A stretch of 64,000 bases of DNA from Polaromonas sp. CF318. GTDB taxonomy: Bacteria > Pseudomonadota > Gammaproteobacteria > Burkholderiales > Burkholderiaceae_C. The number at the start of each line of letters is the position of its first letter. The stretch's first letter is position 1. The DNA is taken from positions 85,430 through 149,429 of the forward strand of contig NZ_AKIV01000074.1 of assembly GCF_000282655.1 (NCBI RefSeq), read 5' to 3'. The position numbers and the translations under genes are program-made. Below are positions 44,834 to 53,195 of the stretch, piece after piece. Below the pieces are notes generated by a model, which searched no databases, was not told the origin of the DNA, and saw nothing but the letters and a program-made list of their open reading frames with translations.

Positions 44834-45967
44834 ATGAGCACCACCAACTTCTCTTTCCCCACCGCCATCCGTTTCGGCGCCGGCGCGCGCAAGCAGGTCG
44901 CCGAGACCCTGCTGGCCGCCGGCTGCAAACGCCCGCTGATCGTGACCGACAAGGCCCTGGGCGCGCTGCCGGTGCTGGCCGAATTCAAGACCCACCTGGG
45001 CGGGCTGGACGTGGCCGTGTTCTCCGGCGTCTTCGGCAACCCGACCTGCAGCCAGGTCATGGACGGCGCCGCGGCCTACAAGGCCCACAAGGCCGACTGC
45101 GTGATCGGCTTCGGCGGCGGCGCGGCGCTGGACGTGGCCAAGGTGGTCGGCATTGCCGCCACCCACGAAGGCGACATCCTGGAATACGTCTGGGACCACC
45201 CTCAGGTGCGGCCCATCGTCAACGAGCTGCCCTACTTCGTCGCCCTGCCCACCACCTCGGGCACAGGCTCCGAGGTCGGCCGCTCCTCGGTCGTCAGCGA
45301 AAACGACACGCACTTGAAGCGCGTGGTCTTCAGCCCCAAGATCCTGGCCAAGGTGGTGTTCGCCGACCCGGAACTCACGCTGGGCCTGCCGCCGCATGTG
45401 ACGGCCGCCACCGGCATGGACGCGCTCACCCACAACATCGAGAGCTACCTCTCGCCGGCCTACCACCCGCTGTGTGACGGCATCGCACTCGCGGGCACGC
45501 GCATCGCGGCCCATGCCCTGCTCAAGGCCGTCAAGGAGCCTTCCAACCTGCAGGCGCGCAGCGACATGATGATGGCCTCCATGATGGGTGCCATCGCCTT
45601 CCAGAAAGACCTGGGCGCGGTTCACTCCTGCGCGCACGCGCTGGGTGCCGTCTGCGACCTGCACCACGGCCTGGCCAATGCGCTGATGATTGACACCGTG
45701 CTGGCCTGGAACTACGAATCGGCGCCCGCCAAGTTCGACGAACTGGCCCACGTCTGCGGCGTGGCCGGCGGCGGCAAGGCGCTTGTGCCCTGGCTTAAAC
45801 AGCTCAAGGAAAGCGTGGGCATCACCGGCCCGCTGTCGGCCCATGGTGTCAAGCGCGAACAGCTGCCTCGCCTGGTCGCGATCGCCACGGCCGACATCTG
45901 CCACCAGACGAATCCACGGCCTTGCAAGGCCGAGGACTTCCAGAAGCTCTTTGAGGCCGCTCTATGA
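44834..45967 (+). CDS. iron-containing alcohol dehydrogenase
   Basis: 377-residue group III NAD(P)-dependent alcohol dehydrogenase. The dinucleotide-binding half has FGGGAALDVAK and ALPTTSGTGSEVGRSSV. Metal ligands are Asp/His in GMDALTHNIESYLS, His in HSCAHALGAVCDLHHGLANAL and the following His. Length matches the family. In this operon it could oxidise the hydroxyl of gamma-glutamylethanolamide to the aldehyde handled by the downstream aldehyde dehydrogenase; a role on a free alcohol is also possible. Confidence 0.92.
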   Translation: MSTTNFSFPTAIRFGAGARKQVAETLLAAGCKRPLIVTDKALGALPVLAEFKTHLGGLDVAVFSGVFGNPTCSQVMDGAAAYKAHKADCVIGFGGGAALDVAKVVGIAATHEGDILEYVWDHPQVRPIVNELPYFVALPTTSGTGSEVGRSSVVSENDTHLKRVVFSPKILAKVVFADPELTLGLPPHVTAATGMDALTHNIESYLSPAYHPLCDGIALAGTRIAAHALLKAVKEPSNLQARSDMMMASMMGAIAFQKDLGAVHSCAHALGAVCDLHHGLANALMIDTVLAWNYESAPAKFDELAHVCGVAGGGKALVPWLKQLKESVGITGPLSAHGVKREQLPRLVAIATADICHQTNPRPCKAEDFQKLFEAAL

Positions 45968-46022
45968 ACGCTAATAGGGAAACTCTCGCGATGACTATGC
46001 GTCGTGCGATACAGGGTATTCA

Positions 46023-46119
46023 TTCAGCAGGGGCCGCGGAACCGGCTTTGCCGGGCCGCAGGCGCAGCGCCCCCTCGGGGGGAAGCGTAGTACGCGAAGC
46101 GACAAGCGTGGGGGCTTTA
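46023..46119 (+). repeat. structured intergenic repeat, copy C
   Basis: Starts CAGCAGGGGCCGCGGAACCG, contains CCGGCTTTGCCGG (perfect hairpin), GCAGGCGCAGC, a CCCCCTCGGGGGG stem, then CGAAGCGACAAGCGTGGGGG. It sits inside the amine operon between the alcohol dehydrogenase and the gamma-glutamyl hydrolase and reaches the start codon of the latter, so it may contribute to its translation start. Confidence 0.7.
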
Positions 46120-46919
46120 TGACTTCCGCCAGCCGCCTGAAAATCGGGCTGTCGGCCTGCTTCTCGCACGCCGACCCGACGCGCTCCTACTTCACCGGCA
46201 AGACGCTGCAGTACGTCGAGCAGTCGATCGCGCACTGGGTCATGTCCTCGGGCGCCATGGTGGTCATGGTGCCCTGCCCCACGGGCAGCACGCAGCGCGG
46301 CGACGTCACCTATGAACATTACGCGCAATGGCTGGACGGCCTGGTGCTGCACGGCGGCGCGGACGTCTGGCCCGGCAGTTACGGCGAGGAGCCGCTGGAC
46401 GAAAAATGGTCGGGCGACCGCATCCGCGACGAATACGACAAGGCCCTGGTGGCCGCGTTCGAAAAAGCCGGCAAGCCGGTCTTCGGGGTTTGCCGCGGGC
46501 TGCAGCTGCTCAACGTCGCCTTCGGCGGAACGCTCTACCAGGACATCAACACCCAGGTACCCGATGCTTTTGTGCACCGCGACGCCGCGACCTACGACCT
46601 GAACTTCCACAGCGTCAACATCGTCCAGGGCTCCAGGCTGTCGGCGCTGTACCCCGGTGTGGAGCGCGTGCGCGTCAACAGCATCCACCACCAGGGCATC
46701 AAGGACCTGTCGCCCGAATTCGAGGCCGAGGCCTTCAGCGTGGACGACGGCATCGTGGAAGCCATACGCCGCAAGGACAAGCGCAAGAGCTATATCGCCG
46801 CCACCCAGTGGCACCCCGAATTCCACAAACCCGGCTCCGACACGATCGACGACGCCGCCGTGCTCGACGACTTCCTCACGGCCGTGGCCGCCGCCAAACA
46901 CAAGGCAAAACAAGCATGA
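46119..46919 (+). CDS. class I glutamine amidotransferase-like gamma-glutamyl hydrolase (PuuD-type, peptidase C26)
   Basis: 266-residue hydrolase expected to cleave gamma-glutamyl amide bonds. Nucleophile Cys is in FGVCRGLQLLNVAFGG (about residue 125) and the catalytic His/Glu pair in ATQWHPEFH (about 229-231), as in PuuD, which splits gamma-glutamyl-GABA. The Gly-rich oxyanion strand LHGGADVWP is also seen. The stop overlaps the aldehyde dehydrogenase start (ATGA). In an ethanolamine version of the pathway its substrate would be gamma-glutamylglycine. Confidence 0.9.
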   Translation: MTSASRLKIGLSACFSHADPTRSYFTGKTLQYVEQSIAHWVMSSGAMVVMVPCPTGSTQRGDVTYEHYAQWLDGLVLHGGADVWPGSYGEEPLDEKWSGDRIRDEYDKALVAAFEKAGKPVFGVCRGLQLLNVAFGGTLYQDINTQVPDAFVHRDAATYDLNFHSVNIVQGSRLSALYPGVERVRVNSIHHQGIKDLSPEFEAEAFSVDDGIVEAIRRKDKRKSYIAATQWHPEFHKPGSDTIDDAAVLDDFLTAVAAAKHKAKQA

Positions 46920-48289
46920 ACACACTCGCCGTCCACAACCCCGCCACCGGCGCGCTGATCGCCGAACTGCCCGCCGACGACGCGGCCTCCGTCGCCGCCA
47001 AGGCCAGGCGCGCCCGCGCGGCGCAGCCTGCCTGGGCGGCTGTGCCCCTGGCCGAACGCAAGGCCTGCATCACGCGCTTTCGCGCCGGCATCGTCGCCGA
47101 GCTCGACGCGCTGGCCGCCGTCATGACGCGCGAGACCGGCAAGCCGCTCAAGATGTCGCGCAATGAATTGAACGGTCTGCTCGGGCGCATAGACTTCTTC
47201 CTGGCCGAGGTCGGCGGTGCCACCGGCACGCAGACCGTGTTCAACGAGGGCGGCATGGCCGAGCAGATCGAGCACACGCCGCTGGGCGTGGTCGCCAACA
47301 TCTCGGCCTGGAACTACCCCTGGTTTGTGGGCGGCAATGTATTCATCCCCGCGCTGCTCACAGGCAACGCGGTGCTCTACAAACCCTCGGAATACGCCGC
47401 GATGTCGGGCCTGGCCATGGCGCGCCTGCTGCATGCCGCCGGCGTGCCGCAGGACGTGTTCATCCCGCTGATTGGCGGCGGCGCGGTGGGCGCGGCGCTG
47501 ATGGAGCAAAAGATCGACGGCCTGTTTTTCACCGGCTCGCACGCCACCGGGGCAAAAATCGCACAGGCGCTGGGCCCCCGCCTGGTCAAGCTGCAGCTCG
47601 AGCTGGGCGGCAAGGACCCGACCTATGTCAGCGAAGACGCCAACGTCAAGAACGCGGCCGAATCGCTGGCCGACGGCGCGATGTACAACACCGGCCAGAG
47701 CTGCTGCTCGGTCGAACGCATCTACGTGCACGAGAAAATTTACGACGCCTTTGTCACCGCCTTCCTCGAAACGGTGAAGACCTTCAAGACCGGCGACCCC
47801 ATGAGCGAAGAAACCTATATAGGCGCGATCACGCGCGCGCCGCAGCTCGACGTGCTGGACGCCCAGGTGGCCGACGCCAAGGCCAAGGGCGCCACCCTGC
47901 TGGCCGGCGGCAAGCGGGGAGCCGGCCCCGGCAACTGGTACGAGCCCACGGTGTTCGCCAACGTCAACCACAGCATGGAACTGATGCGCGAGGAAAGCTT
48001 CGGCCCCCTCATAGGCATCCAGAAGGTCTCGGGCGACGCCGAGGCCGTCAAGCTCATGAACGACACGCGCTACGGCCTGACGGCCGGCGTCTTCACGCCC
48101 GACGAGGCGCGCGCCAAAGCCTTGCTGGCCCAGGTCAATGCCGGGAGCGTCTACTGGAACTGCTGCGACCGCGTGAGCCCGCGCCTGCCCTGGAGCGGCT
48201 ACGGCGATTCGGGCGTGGGCCTGACGCTGTCGACCTACGGCATCCAGACCTTCACAAGGCCCAAAGCCTGGCATTTGCGCCAACCATGA
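46916..48289 (+). CDS. NAD(P)-dependent aldehyde dehydrogenase
   Basis: 457-residue ALDH. Catalytic Asn is in ISAWNYPWFVGG, cofactor Lys in VLYKPSEYAAM, general base Glu in LELGGKDPTYV and nucleophile Cys in NTGQSCCSVERIYV. It belongs to the short succinate-semialdehyde-like group. ATGA-coupled to both the upstream hydrolase and the downstream HAD gene, so all three are translated together. Proposed role: oxidise the gamma-glutamyl aldehyde made by the iron alcohol dehydrogenase. An internal start would lose the N-terminal NAD-fold strands. Confidence 0.93.
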   Translation: MNTLAVHNPATGALIAELPADDAASVAAKARRARAAQPAWAAVPLAERKACITRFRAGIVAELDALAAVMTRETGKPLKMSRNELNGLLGRIDFFLAEVGGATGTQTVFNEGGMAEQIEHTPLGVVANISAWNYPWFVGGNVFIPALLTGNAVLYKPSEYAAMSGLAMARLLHAAGVPQDVFIPLIGGGAVGAALMEQKIDGLFFTGSHATGAKIAQALGPRLVKLQLELGGKDPTYVSEDANVKNAAESLADGAMYNTGQSCCSVERIYVHEKIYDAFVTAFLETVKTFKTGDPMSEETYIGAITRAPQLDVLDAQVADAKAKGATLLAGGKRGAGPGNWYEPTVFANVNHSMELMREESFGPLIGIQKVSGDAEAVKLMNDTRYGLTAGVFTPDEARAKALLAQVNAGSVYWNCCDRVSPRLPWSGYGDSGVGLTLSTYGIQTFTRPKAWHLRQP

Positions 48290-48945
48290 AGCTCACCCTT
48301 TTCGATCTGGACCACACCGTACTCAACGGTGACAGCGATGTGCTGTGGTGCGATTTCCTGATCGAGAAGGGCCTCCTGGGAAAGACCGAATTCACCGCGC
48401 GCAATGCCGACATGGCGGCGCGCTACAAGGCCGGCACCGTCGGGCTGAAAGAGTTCGCCGATTTTTACGTGGGCACGCTGGCCGGCCGCACCGTTCAGGA
48501 GTGGGAGCCGCTGCGCCAGGAATTCCTGGCCAAATGGATAGTGCCGCGCATCACGCCGGCCGCCGTCGCACTGGTCGACAAACACCTGGAGGCGGGCGAC
48601 CTGGTGGTCATGACCACGGCCACCAACCGTTTCATCACCGAACTCACAGCGATCTACTTCGACATCGAACACCTGATCGCCACCGAACCCGAGATGCGCG
48701 GCGACCTGTTCACCGGCAGCACCACCGGCGTGCTCAATATGCGCGAGGGCAAGGTCGAGCGCCTGCACGCCTGGCTCACGGCGCGCGGCCTGCGCTTCAA
48801 GGACTGCAAGAGCACGGCCTACAGCGACTCCATCAACGACCTGCCGCTGCTCGAAGCCGTCAAGCACCCGGTCATGGTGAACGCCGACGCGACGCTGGCG
48901 GCCATAGGCGGCGAGCGCGGCTGGCCGGCGCTGCAACTGCACTGA
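48286..48945 (+). CDS. HAD-IB family phosphatase (SerB-like)
   Basis: 219-residue HAD hydrolase. Motif I FDLDHTVLNGDSD gives the Asp nucleophile and acid/base, motif II is MTTATNRF, and motif III/IV is AYSDSINDLPLLEAV. The insertion between motifs I and II is a small helical cap as in phosphoserine-phosphatase relatives. The start overlaps the aldehyde dehydrogenase stop (ATGA), so it belongs to the amine operon. Substrate unknown; a phosphoserine or phosphoethanolamine-type phosphatase would fit the ethanolamine theme, but this is conjecture. Confidence 0.88.
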   Translation: MKLTLFDLDHTVLNGDSDVLWCDFLIEKGLLGKTEFTARNADMAARYKAGTVGLKEFADFYVGTLAGRTVQEWEPLRQEFLAKWIVPRITPAAVALVDKHLEAGDLVVMTTATNRFITELTAIYFDIEHLIATEPEMRGDLFTGSTTGVLNMREGKVERLHAWLTARGLRFKDCKSTAYSDSINDLPLLEAVKHPVMVNADATLAAIGGERGWPALQLH

Positions 48946-49113
48946 GACTGGCCCGCCCGGCCGCGACCGGCCGGATTCACAGCGGTATGCGCCGGCACAC
49001 AAGCCTGAGGCGCGCCTGCCCAAGCGATGCGGGAAACGCGGCGCAACAATGCCTGCAAGCCGCGCGCCCCTGCCGGCCGCGCATCCGCCCTTCCACCTTC
49101 CAAGGCCCTCCGC

Positions 49114-50520
49114 GTGCAGACCAACTTCTCGCCCGACCAGCTGGCCGACGTGCACATCGCCGAGGCCGACAAAATCCTCAAGTCCTGCCAGCATTACGGC
49201 TTTTGCACTTCAGGCTGCCCCACCTACGTGCTGCTGCACGACGAGAACGACTCGCCGCGCGGCCGCATAGACCTGATCAAGGAGATGCTGGAAAGCGGCC
49301 CGGCGCCCAGGGCGCAGACCGTGGCGCACCTGGACCGCTGCCTGTCCTGCATGTCCTGCATGACCACCTGCGCGGTGCAGGTGGACTATATGCACCTGAT
49401 AGACACCGCCCGCGTGCACATCGAAAAAACCTATTCCAGGCCCCTGCCCGACAGGCTGCTGCGTGAGCTGCTGGCTTTTGTGCTGCCGCGGCCGCGGCTG
49501 TTTGCCGCGATGCTGGCACTGGGGCGCCTGGGCCGGCCGCTCAAGCCGCTGCTGCCGGCCGGGCTGCGCCGCCTGGTGGACTTCATCCCGCCGCCGGCCG
49601 CCGCACGCAGGCCCGCCCTCACAATTTACCCCGCAGCCGGCCCGCGCCGCTGGCGCGTGGCCCTGCTGGCCGGTTGCGTGCAGCCGGTCATCGCACCGCA
49701 CATCAACGACGCCACCCTGCGTCTGCTGACACGTTTCGGCTGCGAGGTCGTGGTGCCCGAATCAGCCGGTTGCTGCGGCTCGCTGAACCTGCACATGGGC
49801 AAGGCCGAGGCGGCGCGCGCCTCGGCCAGGCGCAACGTTCTGGCCTGGCTGGCCGAGATGCAGGGCGAAGGCCTGGATGCGATCATCGTCAACGCCTCAG
49901 GCTGCGGCACCACCGTCAAGGACTACGGCCACCTGTTCCTGGACAACGAAGCCGAACGCCTGGATGCCGAAAAAATCGCCGCACTCTGCCACGACATCTG
50001 CGAATGGCTGACCGCCATGGCCTTGCCCGAACCGGCCGAACCGCGCCGCCTGCGCGTGACCTACCACGACGCCTGCTCGCTGCGCAACGCGCAGAAGGTG
50101 ACGGCCGAACCACGTGCGCTGCTCAGGCATGCGGGCTTCATCGTGAGCGACGTGCCCGAATCGCATTTTTGCTGCGGCTCGGCCGGCACCTACAACCTCC
50201 TGCAGGCCGACATCGCCCGGCAGCTCGGCGAACGCAAGGCCAGTCACATTGCCGGCACCCGCCCGCAAATCATTGCGGCCGGCAACATCGGCTGCCTCAC
50301 GCAGATCGCCCGCTACAGCGCCGCGCCCATCGTGCACACCGTCGAGTTGCTGGACTGGGCACACGGCGGCGAGACGCCGCCGGCGCTGCGGGACCTGGTG
50401 CTGCAGGCGCATCCGCCCGGCATCGAATCCCCAATTGCCGACGCAGCAGGCAGCAGCCAGCCGATCCGTATCCACCCGCGCGGCACGGCCACCGACGCGG
50501 CCGGCCAAGCCATCTGGTAG
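49114..50520 (+). CDS. GlcF-type (Fe-S)/CCG-domain electron-transfer subunit
   Basis: About 468 residues. Two 4Fe-4S clusters are at the N terminus: CQHYGFCTSGCPTY and CLSCMSCMTTCAVQ (Cys-x2-Cys-x2-Cys-x3-Cys type). The C-terminal half has two CCG domains (ESAGCCGSLNLHMGK and ESHFCCGSAGTYNLL), as in glycolate oxidase GlcF and heterodisulfide-reductase-type subunits. I prefer GTG 49114 because homologues begin at MQTNFSPDQ-like sequence; ATG 49027 adds 29 Arg/Ala-rich residues that look non-native. It starts 168 bases after the HAD gene and precedes a VAO-family flavoprotein by 35 bases. It probably takes electrons from that flavoprotein to quinone. The C-terminal 60 residues are unusually Pro/Ala-rich. 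Confidence 0.85.
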   Translation: MQTNFSPDQLADVHIAEADKILKSCQHYGFCTSGCPTYVLLHDENDSPRGRIDLIKEMLESGPAPRAQTVAHLDRCLSCMSCMTTCAVQVDYMHLIDTARVHIEKTYSRPLPDRLLRELLAFVLPRPRLFAAMLALGRLGRPLKPLLPAGLRRLVDFIPPPAAARRPALTIYPAAGPRRWRVALLAGCVQPVIAPHINDATLRLLTRFGCEVVVPESAGCCGSLNLHMGKAEAARASARRNVLAWLAEMQGEGLDAIIVNASGCGTTVKDYGHLFLDNEAERLDAEKIAALCHDICEWLTAMALPEPAEPRRLRVTYHDACSLRNAQKVTAEPRALLRHAGFIVSDVPESHFCCGSAGTYNLLQADIARQLGERKASHIAGTRPQIIAAGNIGCLTQIARYSAAPIVHTVELLDWAHGGETPPALRDLVLQAHPPGIESPIADAAGSSQPIRIHPRGTATDAAGQAIW

Positions 50521-50555
50521 GCCGCCAACCCCTCACGCCAAACAGGAGACAAAAC

Positions 50556-52079
50556 ATGGGCACATCAATGGACGCATTCCTGCAAGAAGCCGGGCAGGCC
50601 ATAGGCGCGCAGTGGGTCGACACCCGCGACGCCACGCTGGCGCGCTACGGCGAGCACACGCTGCCGGCCGGGCGGCGCACGCCGGGCGCGGTGCTGTTTC
50701 CCGACTCCACCGCCGACGTGCAGGCCATCGTCGCGGCGGCCAACCGCCACGGCGTGCCGCTGTATCCCATCAGCACCGGCAACAACATCGGGCTCGGTTC
50801 GCGCGCGCCCATCGCCACCGGCCAGGTGGTGGTCGACCTGGGCTTTCGCATGAACCGCATCCTCGAAGTCAACGAGGAAATCTGCTACGCGGTGCTGGAG
50901 CCCGGCGTGAGTTTCCAGATGCTGCACGACGAGCTCGCGCGGCGCGGCGACAAGCTGATGATTTCGGCCACCTCGGGCCCGCCGCACGGCGGCGTGATCG
51001 GCAACGCGCTGGACCGCGGCGCGGGCTACGGTCCTTATTTCGACCACTTCGGCATGCTTTGCGGCATGGAGGTCGTGCTGGGCAACGGCAAGCTCATACG
51101 CACGGGCGACGGCAGCCTGCAGACCGATAACCGCCTGAACTGGCACGTCTCCAAATACTCGGCCGGCCCGGCGCTGGACGGCTTGTTCTCGCAGTCCAAC
51201 TACGGCATCGTGACGCGCGTCGGCGTCTGGCTGATGCCGCGCCCGCCGGCGGCGCGCTCATTTCACTTCACCTTCCCGGATGACGACGACCTGGCAGAGA
51301 TCGTCGACCTGTGCCGGCCCCTGAAGCTGTCGAACTTCGTGCCCACGCTGTTTCGCATCTCCAACGATCTCTACGCCATCAGCTCGGAAGCGAAGAACCA
51401 GGAATACCTGGCCGGCAGCAAGGCCTCGATCAGCGACGGCGCGCGCCGCGCCCTGCGGGAAAAGCACGGCCTGGGCGCGTGGCAGGTCTCGGGCCTCTTT
51501 TACGGCGCCAGCGACGCCGCCATCGAGCCCATGATCCAGCGCGTGCGCGCGCATTTCGAGCGCAGCGGCAAGGCCCGCTACATCGCCCACGAGGAAGCCA
51601 CCGCGATCGCGCCGCTGCGGGTGGCCATCGAATCCATGACCGGCCGCCCCGGCATCATCGAGCTCGGCATGCTGCAGTGGCGCCCCGGCAGCGGCAACTC
51701 CTGGTTCCTGCCGGGCACACCCATGGCCGGGCGCCACGCGCTGGAGCTGGACCACCTCGGCCGCGGCATCTTCAAAAAATACGGCATGGACTACATCGTC
51801 ATGCACGTGGCCAGTGCCCGCTTCGCGCGCGGCCTGCATGTGCTGGTGTGGAACAAGGACGATGCCGACGAAAACGCCCGCGCCGACGCCTGCTACCGCG
51901 AACTCGCGGTGGAATTCGCCCGGCGCGGCGTGGGCGTGGGCCGCGCGCCGGTGGACTACCAGTCGCTGCACATGGACCAGGTGATGCCGGAGCTGCGCGA
52001 AACCTACAGCGCCATCAAGAAGGCGCTGGACCCGAACGGCATCATCGCGCCCGGCAAATACGGCATCACAGTGGCTTAG
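50556..52079 (+). CDS. VAO/PCMH-family FAD-linked oxidoreductase
   Basis: 507-residue flavoenzyme of the vanillyl-alcohol oxidase / p-cresol methylhydroxylase family. The FAD-binding domain carries PISTGNNIGLGSRAP, ILEVNEEICYAVLEPGVSF and TSGPPHGGVIGNALDRGAGY. The C terminus LDPNGIIAPGKYGI is a family signature. It follows AGGAGA and lies after the Fe-S/CCG gene. In characterised relatives the partner is a cytochrome c or oxygen; here the neighbour suggests Fe-S transfer. Substrates in the family are 4-alkylphenols, but the amine-operon context also allows a glycolate- or hydroxy-acid-type substrate; I cannot decide from sequence. Confidence 0.87.
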   Translation: MGTSMDAFLQEAGQAIGAQWVDTRDATLARYGEHTLPAGRRTPGAVLFPDSTADVQAIVAAANRHGVPLYPISTGNNIGLGSRAPIATGQVVVDLGFRMNRILEVNEEICYAVLEPGVSFQMLHDELARRGDKLMISATSGPPHGGVIGNALDRGAGYGPYFDHFGMLCGMEVVLGNGKLIRTGDGSLQTDNRLNWHVSKYSAGPALDGLFSQSNYGIVTRVGVWLMPRPPAARSFHFTFPDDDDLAEIVDLCRPLKLSNFVPTLFRISNDLYAISSEAKNQEYLAGSKASISDGARRALREKHGLGAWQVSGLFYGASDAAIEPMIQRVRAHFERSGKARYIAHEEATAIAPLRVAIESMTGRPGIIELGMLQWRPGSGNSWFLPGTPMAGRHALELDHLGRGIFKKYGMDYIVMHVASARFARGLHVLVWNKDDADENARADACYRELAVEFARRGVGVGRAPVDYQSLHMDQVMPELRETYSAIKKALDPNGIIAPGKYGITVA

Positions 52080-52150
52080 GCCAGGCCGGCCCCGCCCTCG
52101 GGGCTCCTCAAATGGCACAATGGCCCGCACCACCTTCTCAGGGGACCGGC

Positions 52151-53083
52151 ATGGACGTATTGACCTTCAGCACCGAGCGGCACGCCCCGCCCGACCGCGC
52201 GGAGTCCTGGCAGAAATTCATCTGCGACATGATCCACAACGTCGCGGTCAAACGGTTTTCCCCGGCCGATTTTTCAGCGCAGATTTCGGCCCGGCGCCAG
52301 GGTGATGTCAGCTGCGCGGCCTTCCGCTCCCGGCCCCACGACCTCGCCGGCCGCGGCGAGCGGGCCAGCGACGCGGGGGGCGCCGGCTACCTGCTGAGCT
52401 GGCAGCTCGCGGGCAAGGCCTACATCACCCAGGGCGACACGCGCATCGTGCTGCACCCCGGCGAACTGGCGGTGATCGACGGTCGGCTGCCCATGCAAAT
52501 CTCCTTTCCCGATGACGTGAGCCGCATTGTGGCCAAGCTGCCGGTGCGCTCCATTGAAAGCCGCCTGCCCGACATACGACGCTCGCACGCCTTCGCCTTG
52601 CGCCCCAGCGGGCCGTTTTCCGAGGTGCTGCTGTCTTACCTGAAGGAACTGGCATCGGGCACGCAGGACTTCACGCGCGACGAGGTCAACCTGCTGGCGG
52701 ACAACATCTGCAACCTGCTGAAGATCACCTCGCGCCAGGGCGGTGTCGCCAGCGCCGCGCCGCGCGACCTGCAGCGTGAAGCCGTGCTCAATTACATTCG
52801 CCGGCGCGCCGGCGACCCGGCACTGTCGCTGGACGTGGCTGCCGGCCAGCTCAACATGTCGACGCGGCTGGTGCAAAAGCTGCTGCAGGAAGTAGAGACC
52901 AGCTTCACCGGCCTGCTTACGCGCGAACGGCTGGCGCTGGCGGCGCAGCTGCTGGCAGCGCAGCGCGGCGCTTCGGTGGCGGACGTCGCCTTCAGCGCCG
53001 GCTTCAACGACGTCTCGCATTTCAACCACCTGTTCAAGCGTCACCACGGCATGACACCGTCGGAATACCGGGCGGGGGTCTGA
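52151..53083 (+). CDS. AraC-family transcriptional regulator
   Basis: 310-residue regulator with an AraC-binding-like N-terminal domain (about 20-180, including GKAYITQGDTRIVLHPGELAVIDGRLP) and a C-terminal AraC helix-turn-helix pair (about 205-308: LSLDVAAGQLNMSTRLVQKLL, then SVADVAFSAGFNDVSHFNHLFKRHHGMTPSEYR). It is 71 bases after the VAO-family gene on the same strand and may control that pair. ATG 52151 is chosen because homologues start with a short helix before the sensor domain. Ligand unknown. Confidence 0.88.
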   Translation: MDVLTFSTERHAPPDRAESWQKFICDMIHNVAVKRFSPADFSAQISARRQGDVSCAAFRSRPHDLAGRGERASDAGGAGYLLSWQLAGKAYITQGDTRIVLHPGELAVIDGRLPMQISFPDDVSRIVAKLPVRSIESRLPDIRRSHAFALRPSGPFSEVLLSYLKELASGTQDFTRDEVNLLADNICNLLKITSRQGGVASAAPRDLQREAVLNYIRRRAGDPALSLDVAAGQLNMSTRLVQKLLQEVETSFTGLLTRERLALAAQLLAAQRGASVADVAFSAGFNDVSHFNHLFKRHHGMTPSEYRAGV

Positions 53084-53195
53084 AGGTTTTTCGGGCGCCC
53101 CCCTTGGCGGCCCCCTTGCCGCGTCGCAAGTCCGTTAACGGCGAGCCAGGCCGGGCCGGCGCGCGCACCATGCGGTCTTTCAGGAACTGTCACCC

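Noticed and set aside
42895..48289. Assignment as a putrescine (Puu) pathway
   Set aside because: No PuuB-type amine oxidase, and an alcohol dehydrogenase and Eat-type permease are present instead; kept only as the alternative.
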